DNA from: Daphnia pulex | Taxonomy: Eukaryota > Arthropoda > Branchiopoda > Diplostraca > Daphniidae | NCBI RefSeq assembly: GCF_021134715.1 | Contig: NC_060019.1 | Span: 2,976,001-3,040,000 of the forward strand | DNA length: 64,000 nt | Direction: 5' to 3' | Shown here: positions 23,509 through 35,430 of the stretch, piece after piece | Layout of the letters: every line of letters starts with the position of its first letter | Position numbering within the stretch: position 1 is the stretch's first letter | Made by a program: the position numbers and the translations under genes | The notes under the pieces: model-generated | Seen by the model: only the letters and a program-made list of their open reading frames with translations | Told to the model about the DNA's origin: nothing | Databases searched by the model: none

Positions 23509-24673
23509 AGGGCGAGCAAGGTCGGTCAAGGTCCAAGCCAAGCCAAAGACTAAGACTCCCAGGAAGAAAGTGGAAAGGGCCCCACGTTCACCATCCCCAA
23601 CCCCGCCAGCCACTGACAACGAGGATCTTGTGGGATATTTATTCGGCTCCATTACCGAAGAAGAGGATCAGCTCCATCACACTCCCCAGCAGCTCCTTCA
23701 ATCGAGTCAACGGTAGCAATGGATAAACCGGCAGGTCTAGAGCAGGCCAAAGAAGACCAGGTAGAGTTGGAGCTCCATCTCACCCCAGGCGACGGACTCA
23801 TATCCCTGGCCATGCAATATAGAAAAAGAAACTCTGCTCAAATTCAGAAAGGCTATACATCACACTCTTTTGTTAAACTAAGTCTCAAAGACTACCTATA
23901 GGACCGGCAAATGATCAGAAGGCCCCGCCAATTATCAATTGTTTGTTACTCGTTGTATCTGGCTTCGTTTATAAAAACATTTTCTTTGATTCACCCAGAA
24001 GTTCCATTGTATTTGTTTAGGCCTTACCTACTTACTGTGTTTTTGGTTGACCTCCCAGGCTACTCCTGGTAAATAAGGTTACAATCAAAACGTGATTGCT
24101 GTTCCTATCTAAATGGTTATTGCGAGAAAAACTGCCAACGCAAATTGCGGAAAAGGCAGCGTGCAAACAACACCAGCCAAAAGAAGCACCGGTAATGGCC
24201 AACAACTCCCGGGATCCGAAACCGCAGAGCTCTTACGCACACGGTTAATGGAGACTAATAGAACCGAGCTCCCACCGAGCTCAAGCTCTGGCTCAAGGTC
24301 AGGGGAAAATGCAAGCCCAAAAAGCATCTTAGTCAGTCACCTCTCTACCCCGGAGGTTATAGAAGAGATCCCAAATCTCCAGCCCTATAAAAATGGGCAA
24401 GATATAGCATTACCGATACTTCCAATACCTAACATAGTGGGTTCGAAAGAAACCACCAAACAAAGAGTTCGACAGCTCAACCAAAGAATTACACGATGCC
24501 ACGAACGATACAGACGCCCAGGTAGAAGTCTTGAACGGCATCGTTCGAGAACAGTCACTAAATTGGCTCACAAATGCATTACCTGCCGTCCAGTGAGGGC
24601 ATACGTGCCACTTTGCTTAACGACACTACAACTAGAATACGCGCGTCAGAGCAAACTTTGGTGGAAACTATGA
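23509..24673 (+). pseudogene. Pro/Glu-rich gag-like ORF remnants
   Basis: Three plus-strand frames follow one another. The stretch 23520-23715 reads VERAPRSPSPTPPATDNEDL and an acidic tail before a stop. The frame 23719-23901 reads KEDQVELELHLTPGDGLISL. The frame 24113-24673 (186 residues) is Thr/Ser-rich and then strongly basic (RITRCHERYRRPGRSLERHR), with a Cys-bearing end (HKCITCRPVRAYVPLC). A low-complexity acidic part followed by a basic, Cys-bearing part is compatible with a retroelement gag or ORF1. No diagnostic zinc knuckle or polymerase was found, so this is a tentative label. Confidence 0.3.
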
Positions 24674-24975
24674 CGGTTTACAAAGTCAGTTTTTTGTTAT
24701 TGTTTTCCATTCGGCTCTAGGATGGTGTTTAACGCGGTCTTTTTTCAAATTCAAATAATTTAGGTGGTGTAAATGGCGAGAGAGCTCATTTACTTTGGAT
24801 TCGACAGTTTTTTTTTTTACGTTCTGGACCGGCCGTCCAGCTCGGCCAATACCGTATATTTTAACTGAAATAACGAATTTTTACGCGAATTGATTCGAGT
24901 GGTAACACTATAAATGACGCCATCTGACAACGGTTTAGTCCTCCCCGAGCTAAACTAGAGGACGTAAAAATTAAG

Positions 24976-25242
24976 CTTAAGCTTTGCTTATCTTTTCTTA
25001 TGCAGCGTTGCCTGTCACACGAAATTGTTACTCGTGCAGTTTCAATTAATTCTCAAGTTGACACTTGGGAAACTGGAAGCGTTCTTTACCAGTTGTCTAA
25101 ATGGAAAAAAAGAAGAAATGGCGTTGGAAGAATTACATATTCTAAACAGCAATTGCAACTAACCTATTCCAAGAGAACGAAAGAGAAAGCAACAGAATAC
25201 AGACTTTGTATAAAAGGCAACGTCGCATAAGCAAAGCTTAAG
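24976..25242. mobile_element. foldback/MITE-like element, about 270 bp
   Basis: The left arm CTTAAGCTTTGCTTAT (24976-24991) plus ATGCAGCGTTGCCT (25000-25013) is inverted in the right arm at 25215-25242 (AGGCAACGTCGCATAAGC, then AAAGCTTAAG). The left arm has about 8 extra bases (CTTTTCTT) in the middle. A 76-codon open frame (25000-25230) fills the interior but starts and ends inside the arms, so it is probably not a gene. Confidence 0.75.
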
Positions 25243-25799
25243 TTGAATTTTGACGTATGAAAGCTTAACCTTACGAAGCTCCCTTCTCCTCCTCAGTTTC
25301 TTTCGCACTCTCACTGAGAGAAGGTCAACAGTAAACTCTCTCGATTCAATACAGATCGATCGTTCTCTTTCCTCCCGTCTAACTTCATCACTTCATAATG
25401 ATCTGGAGTACTCTGCTCTGTATATTTTATGATATTCTCACAATTTTTCAATACATCGTTTAATTTTGTCAGAGATTTTTTTAAATTTCGCCAAAAAGTA
25501 GGATACAGAAATAACTTCTTAAATAAAAAAAAGCGATAAGAAAGACTTTTCATTCAAATTGAAAAATACATAAATTTACAAAAAATTGTATAATTTGTTT
25601 TTGATTTATTGTTTACACAAGATTTTTAAAAATTTATCTGGATTTATTCTGGTTTGATTAACTAAAAATTTTAAAAAAGAAATTCATCTGTGTTTATAAG
25701 AAAATAAAGTTCAAAAAAATAGTTCCGAGTTTTTACAAATAAAAAAGAGACAAAAAAGTTTTTTTTTTTGTCGTTTTCATTCATCCTCCCTATCCTCAT

Positions 25800-26565
25800 C
25801 TTTACTTTGGGGCCAAATAAAAAGTGAAGGAAACGCCATTTTTACGACTCATTTTCACTTCTGAATTAACAAACGTATGCCCCATCCTCTGAGCCTGCTC
25901 GGCAATAAAGTCTCGAATCATTTGAAATCTGGGATCCTACCCCGGCAGAACATCGGCAGCAGCCTCCTCCTGGGGAGCGCTGGCCTCCTCCAAAATTCTC
26001 TTCACGAGATCTTCGAAACCGGGTTACCGGAGAGACTCTTTCCTAAATTCCGACTCGAGACTCTCGGATTTTGACCAAGTCCCCTTCCTCTTGTCGCAAA
26101 GTTCGGATGGCCCAATCACGATCTTTGTACACCACGTCAAACTTAAACTCATCATTTAACCCATATAAACCCTTCATTTTATGCATCACCTTCACTCTGT
26201 CTTTTCAATGGTCCGGTACACGCCATTGATCTTAAGATACAGAATGGCTATTTTCATGGCTCAGAACAGCTGATGGAGGTTCAAGACTGCCTCCGAGACC
26301 ACGTTCCCATTCGTTGTACCGGGTTGACGCTTGTAATGGGTCAAACCCTCCTTCACTCGTTGTCTATCCGGAGTAAGGTTGACAACGTCGAAAGAACAGA
26401 ATAGCCCGCGTGTCAACCCCCTCCCCACTTTCACCACTGTCTTATTATACACGACCATCGCCATCGCCAACGACCATCCCTTAAAAACAAATCGCATTGA
26501 CCATTTAGCCGGGGGATCTTCGCTAAAATTAATCCCTCTTCCTCAACTTCGTCCATAATGAAAAA
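25800..26565 (-). pseudogene. unrecognised broken gene
   Basis: A possible start on the minus strand near 26560 reads MDEVEEEGLILAKIP. After a shift, 26497-26261 reads SLAMAMVVYNKTVVKVGRGL and FCSFDVVNLTPDRQRVKEGL. The homologous-looking text continues leftward in other frames: AMKIAILYLKINGVYR, VMHKMKGLYGLNDEFKFDVV, YKDRDWAIRTLRQEEGDLVK, and near the end QMIRDFIAEQAQRMGHTFVN and VSFTFYLAPK. The sense of the phrases and their common direction argue that one protein of about 240 residues was once encoded. At least three frameshifts or stops break it. No family was recognised. Neither a transposon-borne protein nor a captured viral or host gene can be told apart from the sequence alone. Confidence 0.4.
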
Positions 26566-27466
26566 ACAACAAATAAAACACTTGAAACAACTGATCTTAA
26601 AATCTCTCTGCGGAGCAGTTGTTAGGCACGTCCGTTCAGCAAAGAAGTCTGCTTCTTCCCCAGCCCAGCTTTATTATAAAAAAATTAAATATTCGGCATA
26701 AAAACTATACTAAATTTTGATAAATATATTACTTATCATCTCCACTAAGTTTTTATACCAAAAGTCTTCATTATTTATGACTTTTAACTTAAATAACTTG
26801 AATTTAATGAACCTCGCCTAGCTGTACGTAAAATAATTTAAAAAAACTGTACTGAAAGGTTGATGGCTGAGTTGAGGAAGGGAAGACCAAACTAAAAGGT
26901 GTTTCCATCCAAGCTTGACGATACCGAATGATTTTTAGTTCGGTAATTTCCCAATTTATTAACTATTAAGGGGGTGAAGGAATCTATAATTCCTGCAAAA
27001 TTATTTTGTTTTGTCTCTCAATGCCCATTTTTCATTCCCTAAATTGACCACATCGCTTTTTACGAATGATGTCTGCTTGCTGGTGCTCCGAAGTCCGAAG
27101 AAGAAGGTCCTATTTCCAATGACTTTTTTAAAAATGAAGTTAATTGAATTGGTCAATGACAGATTTGATATTTTGATTATTGTTCATCTCTTTTTCAGCC
27201 TTCTCGAGTTGTGCTTGCTTCCAAGGATGTTTTTTCAAAGTAAAAACATTTACCTTTTTAAAGATACCTCAAGATATTGAACTTTTTCTTATTTTTGTTC
27301 ATAGATAAAATTGCGAAATTTGCTCAAAGAGAGAAACCAACGCTGATTTTGTATTGGAAATTTTATGAGCTTTTCACATCCGAAAAGTTCTTTATTTGGA
27401 ATCTCATTATTCTTTATTTAGTATTAATTTGGACAAATTATGTGAACATTTTAGCTTAGACGACGT

Positions 27467-27482
27467 CTGACTGCAGTCAGAT
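27467..27482. repeat. perfect 16-bp palindrome
   Basis: TCTGACTGCAGTCAGA is its own reverse complement. It lies just left of the last exon of the BEN-like remnant. Confidence 0.8.
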
Positions 27483-28446
27483 ACTAATGCACATGATTAC
27501 GTGGCAACATCGCGAGCTGTCATAACAAAAACCAAGTTTTTCCTTAACCAAGCTGTGGTACCCTTGGAGCCAAACAGTGTTTTCGGGAGACATTTTTCTG
27601 TTCAGTTTGGCGGTTATTTTCGTCTCAACAGTAGATGAAAGTCTCCCATCCTTGCCAAACTTAATTATTGGATAAATTGTCTTCATTGCACCTAAAATAA
27701 AAAATAATTTTTATTAAATGTTGGAGAATTACGAAGTATTTCAAATTACCTCGGATCTCCTTCAGCTCTTTGGGATCCATTGCAATCTTCAGTTTGTTCC
27801 CGATTGTTGATTCCTTGTGAGTTTTTTGTGCAGTTCAAAGAAGTTTGAATCGGGGTACAGTTCTTTAAAGAACTCAAGTATTCTCTTTTCCGGTTTTTCG
27901 CATTTCTCCTTTACTGATATCTTCACACTCTCCTTTATTGGAAAGCTTCCCTAAAAAAAAAAAGTATATGCAGAATTAGTAATTTATGAATATTATATGT
28001 AAAATGTATATTACACATAAGTTGTACAGTGTACGGAATGACCTCTGGCGCATAGAATACAGCTTGATTTTTCTTAAGTTCTTCAAGCCTATCTTGAATT
28101 GCTTTTACAGACACCGTAAAAGTTTCCTCTGGTGCATCGGAGGTGGCCGCAGTTTTCATCAGCCTCTTCTGCACATTTCTCAATTTCTTCTTCATCTCAA
28201 AATTCTTCTTCTTGAATAACATCACTTTCTGAAAATAAATGATATGGAATAAAGTTTTAAAAAATTCATGACAAATATTACCTTCTTCAAAAGACAATTT
28301 TCTTTTAAGGCAGTTGTCAACTTCATCTGTAATGTAGAAGTTTGACGAAAACCTTTCCTTTTTTTCTCGCGGTTTACCGGTTTGCCATTGTCGCCAAATG
28401 GGTTTGCCTCTGGTTGACCCAAGGAACGTTGAACGTTGATCCCCAC
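27477..28446 (-). pseudogene. BEN-domain-like gene with one frameshift
   Basis: Four minus-strand exons can be read. The first, about 28446-28281, is basic (GKPVNREKKRKGFRQTSTLQ) with a GTAATA donor. The second, about 28230-28020 after a TTTTCAG acceptor, is helical and basic (KKLRNVQKRLMKTAATSDAP, then AIQDRLEELKKNQAVFYAPE). The third starts after a TTTTTTTTAG acceptor at about 27948 (KISVKEKCEKPEKRILEFFK). The fourth is about 27688-27480. Exon 3 to exon 4 reads IGNKLKIAMDPKELKEI, then AMKTIYPIIKFGK and TKITAKLNRK. This resembles a BEN domain (K-x-x-LDPEK-x-x-x-I, then FP, then I-N-x-K-L-R), a DNA/chromatin-binding helical fold. A one-base frameshift in exon 3 is needed to keep this reading. 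It may be a pseudogene, or the shift may be a sequencing error. The family call is tentative. Confidence 0.45.
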
Positions 28447-28665
28447 TAACTTTTTATGCCACTTGTATTCATTATTTATAGCTTTTTGCTATAAAAAACC
28501 TGAATTTTATAACCCTCGCCGAGCTGTGCAAGACCACGCTGCAACTTGGCATTAAAATATTCGGCATAAAAACTATACAGCCTTTAGGATATTATACATA
28601 GGAAATTGTCCAAAACAATTACAAGAAACAGGACGTATCGCCGTTAATTTTAAGCATGGGTATAT

Positions 28666-28937
28666 TTACAGAAAGACACAAAATTCTCGTTTGACTTTCT
28701 TTGCTTGCATAACAGAAAAAATATTTACACAATACAAAAATACAATAGTTCGTTGATGGTGGGCGCCATTTTTTCCTTTAAAATTGCTGGGCTGGAATAA
28801 TATGGAAAATGACTGGAATGGTATGAGTTGTGCCGAAGGATAAAACTCGTCGGCTCGATCATCTGGAAGAAGAGCATATTCCACCCACTTAAACTTCTGG
28901 GATAACGCCTTGAAGCCCATTGTTTGCATGTAAACAT
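28666..28937 (-). other. possible upstream exon of the BEN-like gene
   Basis: The minus-strand frame beginning MQTMGFKALSQKFKWVEYAL is open for 87 codons. Its first 30 residues look protein-like (LPDDRADEFYPSAQLIPFQS) and then it becomes hydrophobic and AT-driven. It lies about 230 bp upstream of the BEN-like exon 1 on the same strand. I could not fix a splice join. Confidence 0.3.
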
Positions 28938-29669
28938 TATATATGTAATATCGTTAGATAAGTTATATTATAACTCACCGCCTTTATAACTTAACCTCGT
29001 TCCTTGCTTCAAGTATATATCTCTATTTTCATCGTCGAATTTGTCCCTCTCTATGCGTCCTTAATCGCGGGCAAAAAGAAACTGTTGGATGTAAACATCC
29101 AATAGTTTCAACGATAGAAGAAGATAGTGAAATATGTTTGTTAAAAAAATGTATTCATCATGAAGTAATTTGACAAGTAGGAAAAACAGAAATTATATTG
29201 GAAACATTTATGACAAAATATAATTCAATTTTGTGGTTTAGGGTGGTAAACTTCTTCAGTATCTAAAATTAAAAACAGATGTTAAAACTACTACTTCTTC
29301 GACTTCTAGAACCGCTTTCAATATCCTCACTCCATCTCCTCCTCCTTCAGTTTCTTCATCCACCACATCAACTTCCGATTTCGCCCCACCGTCAACTATT
29401 TCCTCTGTCTTGAGTTTCTTCATCCTCCACTTCTTCCGATTCTGCACCGCCTTCAACTTCATCTCCTACTTTTTCAGTTCCCTAATTCCTGTCTACTTCG
29501 ACGTTCTAAATTTTCCACAAACCTCTGACGCTGGTGCAAAAACTGGTCACAATTCCCTCAAGATCTTGGATCAATTGGTGAGTCGGTTAAATTATCAAGG
29601 CTTTTAACCTGCCACCACAAAAACAGGTAAAACAACGAAAGTAAAAGATAACTCTTCTTTAAACATTAA

Positions 29670-31553
29670 TTAACTTTCATCTAACGCTCTTTTAAGTCCG
29701 GAAAATCCGGACATAAGTACGTTGGGCACCCACTCGTCATGTGAGCTATCTGTGTAAGCGATTACGTTGTGTGGGCCGATTATGGCTAGAAGGGAGTTGA
29801 AAGTAGACGCGAGTGCTGTAGGTTGGCTTTGGCTTGCTTTTTTATAAGGGGGAACCATTTGGTGATATGGAGAGTAGGGGACTAGGGTGCAGGCTGAGAA
29901 GATAATTGGAAAAGAATTGAAGATTGGTGTCCCCGAGGAACTTGTGGAATTTGTGACCCCGAGGAACTTGACGTTTTTGGTGTTAGGGATTCTTTGGTCA
30001 TTTAGGAAAAGTAGTAGGTCTTCACCGGGGTCATTGGCGTGGGTGAAAACGACTGAGGAGGATTCCGAAGCTGAGAATTCGAATTTCCACTTGCATTTGG
30101 CCATTTTATCAAAGTAGGGTTTGCTGGATTCTTTCTGCATTCTACAGGATGTGTGACTGTGGTGTAGAATTTGACGTCGTTTACGTATAGTTCGAGGTTT
30201 ATGTCTTGGGTGGGAGGATTCAGAAAGTGGTAGAGCATAAGTTTCAATAGGATGGGACTGATCACGGAACCTTGAGGGACATATTTACTGATTGGTTTGA
30301 AATCAGAATGGTGGCTGCATAGCCGGACACAAATTGAGCGGTTGTGGATGAAGTTCGTAATCCAGCCGAGGCATATGCCTCGTATGCCAAGTTTGCCGAG
30401 TTTGTAGAGGAGGCCGTATGTCCAGACGGAGTTATAGGCTTTGCTGATGTCAAGAATAGAGCGACGGTCGATTTTTTTGTTTTGAAGCCTGATTTGATGC
30501 CGTAGTCCAGTTTTATTAGGTGTTCGGTGGTGCTGTGCTGTTTTCAGAAGCCTGCCTGCTCTGGGCTAAGAAGGTTTTGGTGCTCGACGAACCAGGACAG
30601 ACGGTTGGTAATGATCCTTTCGAATATTTTTCTGAAACAGGATGTGAGGCTGATGGGCCTGTAGGAATTGGCATCATCAGACGGTTTGCCGGGTTTGGGA
30701 AGGGGGGTAACTATGGCTTTTTTCCACACTTCAGGAACGTAAGCGTTGCTGTAAAGAGTGTTGAAAAGTCGAAGGAAGTTTTTTTTTGTTGTTTAGGGAT
30801 AGATTTTTGATCATTTTATTGTGGATTAAGTCGAGGCATCCGCTTTGCTTAAGTTTTTCCTTGTTGCTTGTTCCAGCTCATTCAGGGTTAAGTGACCGTT
30901 CTGGTTGTTTGGGGAGTTATTTGAGATTTGGGAGTGAATGTGAATGTGAACGTCTTTGGCATAATGTGTCTGGAGGGTTGGGTGGACAGCTGAACAGATT
31001 TAGGAAATTGTCAGCGATATCATTTATCGAGGTGAGCTAGTACCCGTTGGGTGTAGTTATGGAGGGGGAATAGGAACACTGTTGTCACCTCGGCCGATCA
31101 TTGATTTCATAAAGGTCCAGATTGCTCTTTGTCTGGCTTGGATTTGATGAAAAGTCTTTTTTCTTGTGGTTTCTTCCCTTTTCCATGCAGCTCTTTTTAC
31201 GGACGATAGAGGATTTTTCCATCATTCCCTCTCGGCTTTTTTCTACGACGCTACGACTGCCTGGCAGTCGTTATTCAACCAGGTGATGGGTTTATTTAGG
31301 GTGTTTGAAGCTGGGGTGAGATAGTCGGAAGAGAGTTTTGTTGATAGATTGGATTGTGTCTGTGAAAGTTTCGGGAACATTGATTTTGTGTCCGACATTT
31401 CTGGAAAAGATTTTGTAGAGAGTGAGTCTTCAAGGTCTTTGTTCCACTGTGGCCATCTAGTTTTGTGGAATATCGGTTGGGGGTCTTGATGACCGATGGA
31501 TGGGGTCGGCGTTGAGGGTGGTGATGACCGGGAGGTGGATATACCAATATCAT
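29670..31553 (-). pseudogene. non-LTR retrotransposon (EN end plus RT), degenerate
   Basis: Reading leftward, 31553-31255 ends in PITWLNNDCQAVVAS after a Pro/Ser-rich linker. That is the end of the endonuclease region, where such elements carry P-x-x-W-W-x-x-C. The frame 30729-30544 reads KKAIVTPLPKPGKPSDDANS then YRPISLTSCFRKIFERIITN, and ends SPEQAGF: the W-x-x-A-x-V-x-P-L-x-KPGK and Y-RPISL motifs of RVT_1. The stretch 30453-30262 carries the palm in shifted frames. The frame 30265-30180 reads NLELYVNDVKFYTTV, where the YxDD box is altered to YVND. The frame 30140-29670 keeps LLLFLNDQRIPNTKNVKFLG, the thumb motif, and a tail with AYTDSSHDE, a possible RNase H-like trace. Frameshifts between blocks and the lost catalytic Asp show an inactive jockey/I-like copy, 5'-truncated near 31.55 kb. 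Confidence 0.85.
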
Positions 31554-32035
31554 ACCCTTTATTGAAAAGTAAAATTAACGAATAATCTATGCGAAATATT
31601 TCAACTGCATGATGGAAATTTATTGAGACAACAATGAGTCGCGAGACAAAGTTTGTTACAAATAAAAAAGAACAATTAAAGTAAAAAAGAATTAAACAAA
31701 ACTGGGTTGTAAATTTCAAATAACTTCGATTCAACATCCAATTAAAGAACAACTTATTCGGGAATTTGAGGGACAAATTTTTCGACCGCTTCTTTTTTGT
31801 TCTATGTTGCTGACTACATCGAAAAAAATTTCATCTGAGAAACTTACAGACACAGACGTCTTGGCAGAAGTTTTTGCTTCCAAATCAGAAATATTTTTTA
31901 CTTTCAGGAAACTTGAGATGATATTTTCCTGGCATTTTGGATAAGTTTGATCACCCTACTTGTGCTACATTCTATCTTACGTTCAGCTCTATATCCCTTA
32001 ATGCAAACTGCAATAAACGACCAAATATTACAAGA

Positions 32036-33459
32036 CTAAACAAGTATCAACAATTTCAGATTAAATGCGATGTCTCCAATAACTGCTAGAAGAGAGTCCA
32101 AATGACTAAGTCCTTGGCGGCAATCGGACACACGCTCTAAACTCTTCCATTGCATACCCTGGCTCGCACTAGGTAAAACGAGTTTTTCGTAGACAGAATT
32201 CGCAAAGCTGTTAATGGTTTTGCAAGTTTTGCAATAGTTGACTAAAACCATTACGTGTAGAAATAAACACAAAAATTAATACTCAAGCCACACATGCTCT
32301 ACATTAAAATTATTAAAATTTTTTGATTACCATACTAATTGCCAGTTTAGGATCTTTCAGAGCCGTATTCAAATCAACAAAACTTCTTACACTGTTTTTG
32401 GGGCAGTCATCGATTAAGTTTTGAAGAAAACTGTGGTGGAAGTCTAGGACACGTCTACTGTTAGTGTGTGAAGAGTTTGATTGAAGGGCCTTACACAATT
32501 TCCTGACTTCCTTTTGCAAGTTTTGCAGTTCAACTAGCACCCCTAGGCAACAATTTCCTTGTTGCTGGCCAGTTTGAAAATTACTTGAAGGATCAGTTGA
32601 AGGAGTCAGCAATGAGGAATCGATTGTGGGGGAAGGAGCACTCGACATTCGTCCATTTGGCAAATTCGATGATGGATAGCCTAAACCCAAAAACAAATAA
32701 TGAAGTAAATCTCGACAATAACAATGCATAAACATATTACCTGGCGTAAATTGGGATAGTGGATTGTTGGCAAATGGAGTAGTGACCAAATACGATCCAG
32801 TGCTAGCGAAATTCGTCCCTTTCATAATTGAAAACTCAGTTCAACCGTTCTTTCAATTTAGAATATGCTTATCATTACCCAAGACTCTATCCCTATAGCC
32901 GGGCTGAAATGTTGGTTTGACTGGCTTGGAAGTAAGTTTGAAGGCGTCCACAATGAAGGATCGATTGTTGGGGAAGGAGTAGCTGGCAAATTCAATGATG
33001 GATAGACTAAACTCCAAAACGTGAGGCGAAGTGCAAATGCAAGATTTCAGAGATTTCCGGGTCACTTAGCGAGCCCGGTACTGCCCTGAAGCAATTACCG
33101 TTTTCACAGGTAATGAAGGAGGTCTCCGACAACTATCGGAGCTCCGGGTGGTGTGATAAATGGAGTCCTACTCAGTGCTACCATGTTGCATCGTAAGACT
33201 GGTGGCGAAGTTTCATCCCTGAGACATTTTACCTCGAACCCTTCACGCTGGTCTTTCGCTTGTTTCTAGACGTATCTTACTCGAGCCTCCTCAATTGCTT
33301 CCGCCTTCCTCTTTTTAGCTGCACAAAGCTTGATTCATCGAGCCTGTGCCACATCTGCTTCTTTAAACCAGGTTTTTTTCTCCGGTCTGCTAGATCTGGC
33401 ATAGAAGAGAAAAAAAAATCCCAATAGAACATGAATAAGATTTGGTACCTCCTCTTCAC
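32036..33459 (-). pseudogene. multi-exon gene remnant, unrecognised
   Basis: Leftward blocks are as follows. The stretch 33380-33280 reads PDLADRRKKPGLKKQMWHRL and then a basic end. The stretch 33270-33070 reads EGFEVKCLRDETSPPVLRCN and SRTPFITPPGAPIVVGDLLH after an in-frame TAG. The stretch 32930-32880 reads PTFQPGYRDRVLG with a GTAATG donor. Next comes TNFASTGSYLVTTPFANNPL at 32825-32745, then YPSSNLPNGRMSSAPSPTID and a helical part LVELQNLQKEVRKLCKALQS through LIDDCPKNSVRSFVDLNTAL (32685-32330). The frame 32272-32036 continues SFANSVYEKLVLPSASQGMQ. Splice-like edges separate most blocks, so this is a duplicated genomic gene rather than a retrocopy. The C-terminal helical part faintly recalls the DUF4806 region of arthropod repeat-family proteins, but I cannot confirm that. 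Confidence 0.4.
32596..33006. repeat. internal direct repeat in the 32-33 kb gene remnant
   Basis: GAAGGCGTCCACAATGAAGG and on to CAAATTCAATGATGGATAG (32940-33006) is repeated as GAAGGAGTCAGCAATGAGG and on to CAAATTCGATGATGGATAG (32597-32680) with a short insertion. This indicates an exon-level duplication of a Pro/Ser-rich unit. Confidence 0.7.
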
Positions 33460-33499
33460 ATTCGACCATATTAATAATAATCATAGTTATTTGAATAAG

Positions 33500-34980
33500 A
33501 ATATTTTGACATTTCTATAGTAACGTTAGAAAACTAACAGATAAAAGTTCTAATTTGCAAGGAAATTGAAATTCATTATACGTTTTTAGAAAAATTGACT
33601 TTTGTTTCTTTAAATAAACATTCAGTTTCTCCTCTAACCAGAATACAGTTTGAGAGCAGCTTTGTAAGAAAAACAATAGATTTCATATAACATTATGAAA
33701 AAATTCTGGCTTCAACAAAAATAAATTTGCTGATTCCCTATTCATCCCGCACTGTGACAACTTGATGTGACAACAATAATCAAACATACCAAATTAAATT
33801 GTATCAACACACCCACTTTTTTACTATAAGTACTTTATCCTTAGGAGCGTGAAGCAAAGGACGACCCATCCAAAGATGGCATGTTTTACGTTGGACGTCT
33901 GTTTTACGTCACTTCATTCATCTATTTCAACCTTGGGTCAAAAGAATTCCTCTTAACGCAGTTAAGGAGGACAATTTGGGTGATAACGTGACCTTAGATT
34001 TAAGATCAGAGTCCTGAACGAAAGACTGGAGAATTATCAAGACTTCAAGGGCCCCAATGTATGTTTTGTTGGTACGTCAGCTTCAACTAAGTCACTGATC
34101 TCGTGGGTAACATTTTTACCCCATCCCAATAATTGGCTATTATCTTGTCCTAGACATTAATATAAGAAATACTTTTGGTTAGAACTTTTGGTTGGGTTTA
34201 CCGTCAGCCAGCCGTGCTTCACTGTTTGCCATGAACCATGAATTGGCACCAGTTTGGTACCAAAGTGCAACAGCCGATTCGGGCCCAACCCTTCTCAACC
34301 AGACGACAATCGATATTGTCTAAACAATAATTACCTCTTGACCCAATCCGTCACTTCCAATATTCTTTTGTAAAAATCAAGTATAATTGTCAAGTGGTTT
34401 TCCGTTGAGACAAAATAATCAACCAGAAGTAGAATTACCTGATCACGGTGGGTCGTTGGTAACGCCAAAGACGAGTTGCGATTTGAACTTAGCCAAATTT
34501 CTCTAACGCATCAACAACAACTATGCTAAGCGAATTAAGTTCTTCTGGCTATAAAAAAGTAAAATTTCAGTATTTCTTAACTCAAATAAGGATAAACCTC
34601 GCTGGTCAGGTCCGAGTCGAATCAAACCAAAACAACAAAATACAAAAATCAATATTTTTTTTTTGGGGGGGGGGGGGATTTGGTAAAACAGCTGAGCTCA
34701 TCTTTGAATTTTACTTCAAGAACATCATTTTCAAAAATGACCCTGTGGTCTAAAACCCAATATAAATTTGTCCAGAATCATTTTGCGATCAAAACAGTCA
34801 CAGTCTGGTTTTACATGCAATTGAATAGTAATATTAACAGATCTTATTGGTCCCACGAAATTTGTATTGAGGATAGCAAGCTTGCGTATTGAACGCTCAT
34901 GGTCAATCTTGATGTGGCACAATATAAGAGGTTTTAAGTGTCCACAAGAAAAAAATTTACAGGAGATGTCAATCTAAGTA
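33500..34980. other. no gene recognised
   Basis: No frame carries a domain or a splice chain. A run of 13 or more G follows a T run at about 34655-34677. I see nothing else to support. Confidence 0.35.
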
Positions 34981-35041
34981 ATTCATAATTGGAATTTACC
35001 AGTTTTTATAAATTTGTAATCAATGATAAATCAATGTGAAC

Positions 35042-35430
35042 CAGAGTTGGACACGATCACGCTTTTTCGTTGTCCCGCTCCAATCCCGCTCTTTCCCCAA
35101 TTTTTCTACCCCGCTCCGATAACCGATCGAATTTCTGGTCATATTTTCCGATCAAATCCCGATCAACGCTCCGATCAAAATTCTCGCTTTATATGTTTTT
35201 AAGAAAAAATTTTTTTTTCGCTAATTCTAAGCGTTTTTGAATGAAAATGAAGATATTAATTTTACATACTAAATTTGTTGAATTAATTTTAGAAAAACTA
35301 GAAATTCAAATACAATCGGTGATCAGAAAACCCTTATCATTTCGTTATCCAAGCAATTTTTCCTTTTCAACACTGTAAATTGATCGGAAGCTTGATCGCG
35401 CAAAAATTGAGCGCGCTCTGTCCAGCCTTG
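35042..35430. mobile_element. 389-bp non-autonomous hAT-like element with 8-bp TSD
   Basis: The element begins CAGAGTTGGACA and ends TGTCCAGCCTTG. The two ends are imperfect inverted repeats (9 of 12 bases). Both sides carry the identical 8-bp flank ATGTGAAC (35034-35041 and 35431-35438). An 8-bp duplication with CA-RG starts is typical of hAT transposons. The inside is non-coding, with degenerate CGCTCCGATCAA-like subrepeats near the left end and GATCGGAAGCTTGATCGCGC near the right. The perfect duplication suggests insertion more recent than most of the neighbouring debris. Confidence 0.85.

Larger units (their letters stand above)
26691..28578. repeat. dispersed repeat pair in permuted order
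   Basis: ATTCGGCATAAAAACTATAC is identical at 26691-26710 and 28559-28578. A second shared block, CCACTAA then TTTTTAT through CATTATTTAT to CCTCGCC and AGCTGT, lies after the 20-mer in the first copy (26742-26830) but before it in the second (28443-28530). The order is therefore circularly permuted around the BEN-like gene remnant. Confidence 0.7.

Noticed and set aside
25000..25230. 76-aa ORF
   Set aside because: It starts and ends inside the inverted-repeat arms of a foldback element and has no domain.
29256..29462. Glu/Val-rich minus-strand ORF
   Set aside because: It is low complexity from CTTCTTC and CTCCTCC-type runs on the plus strand.
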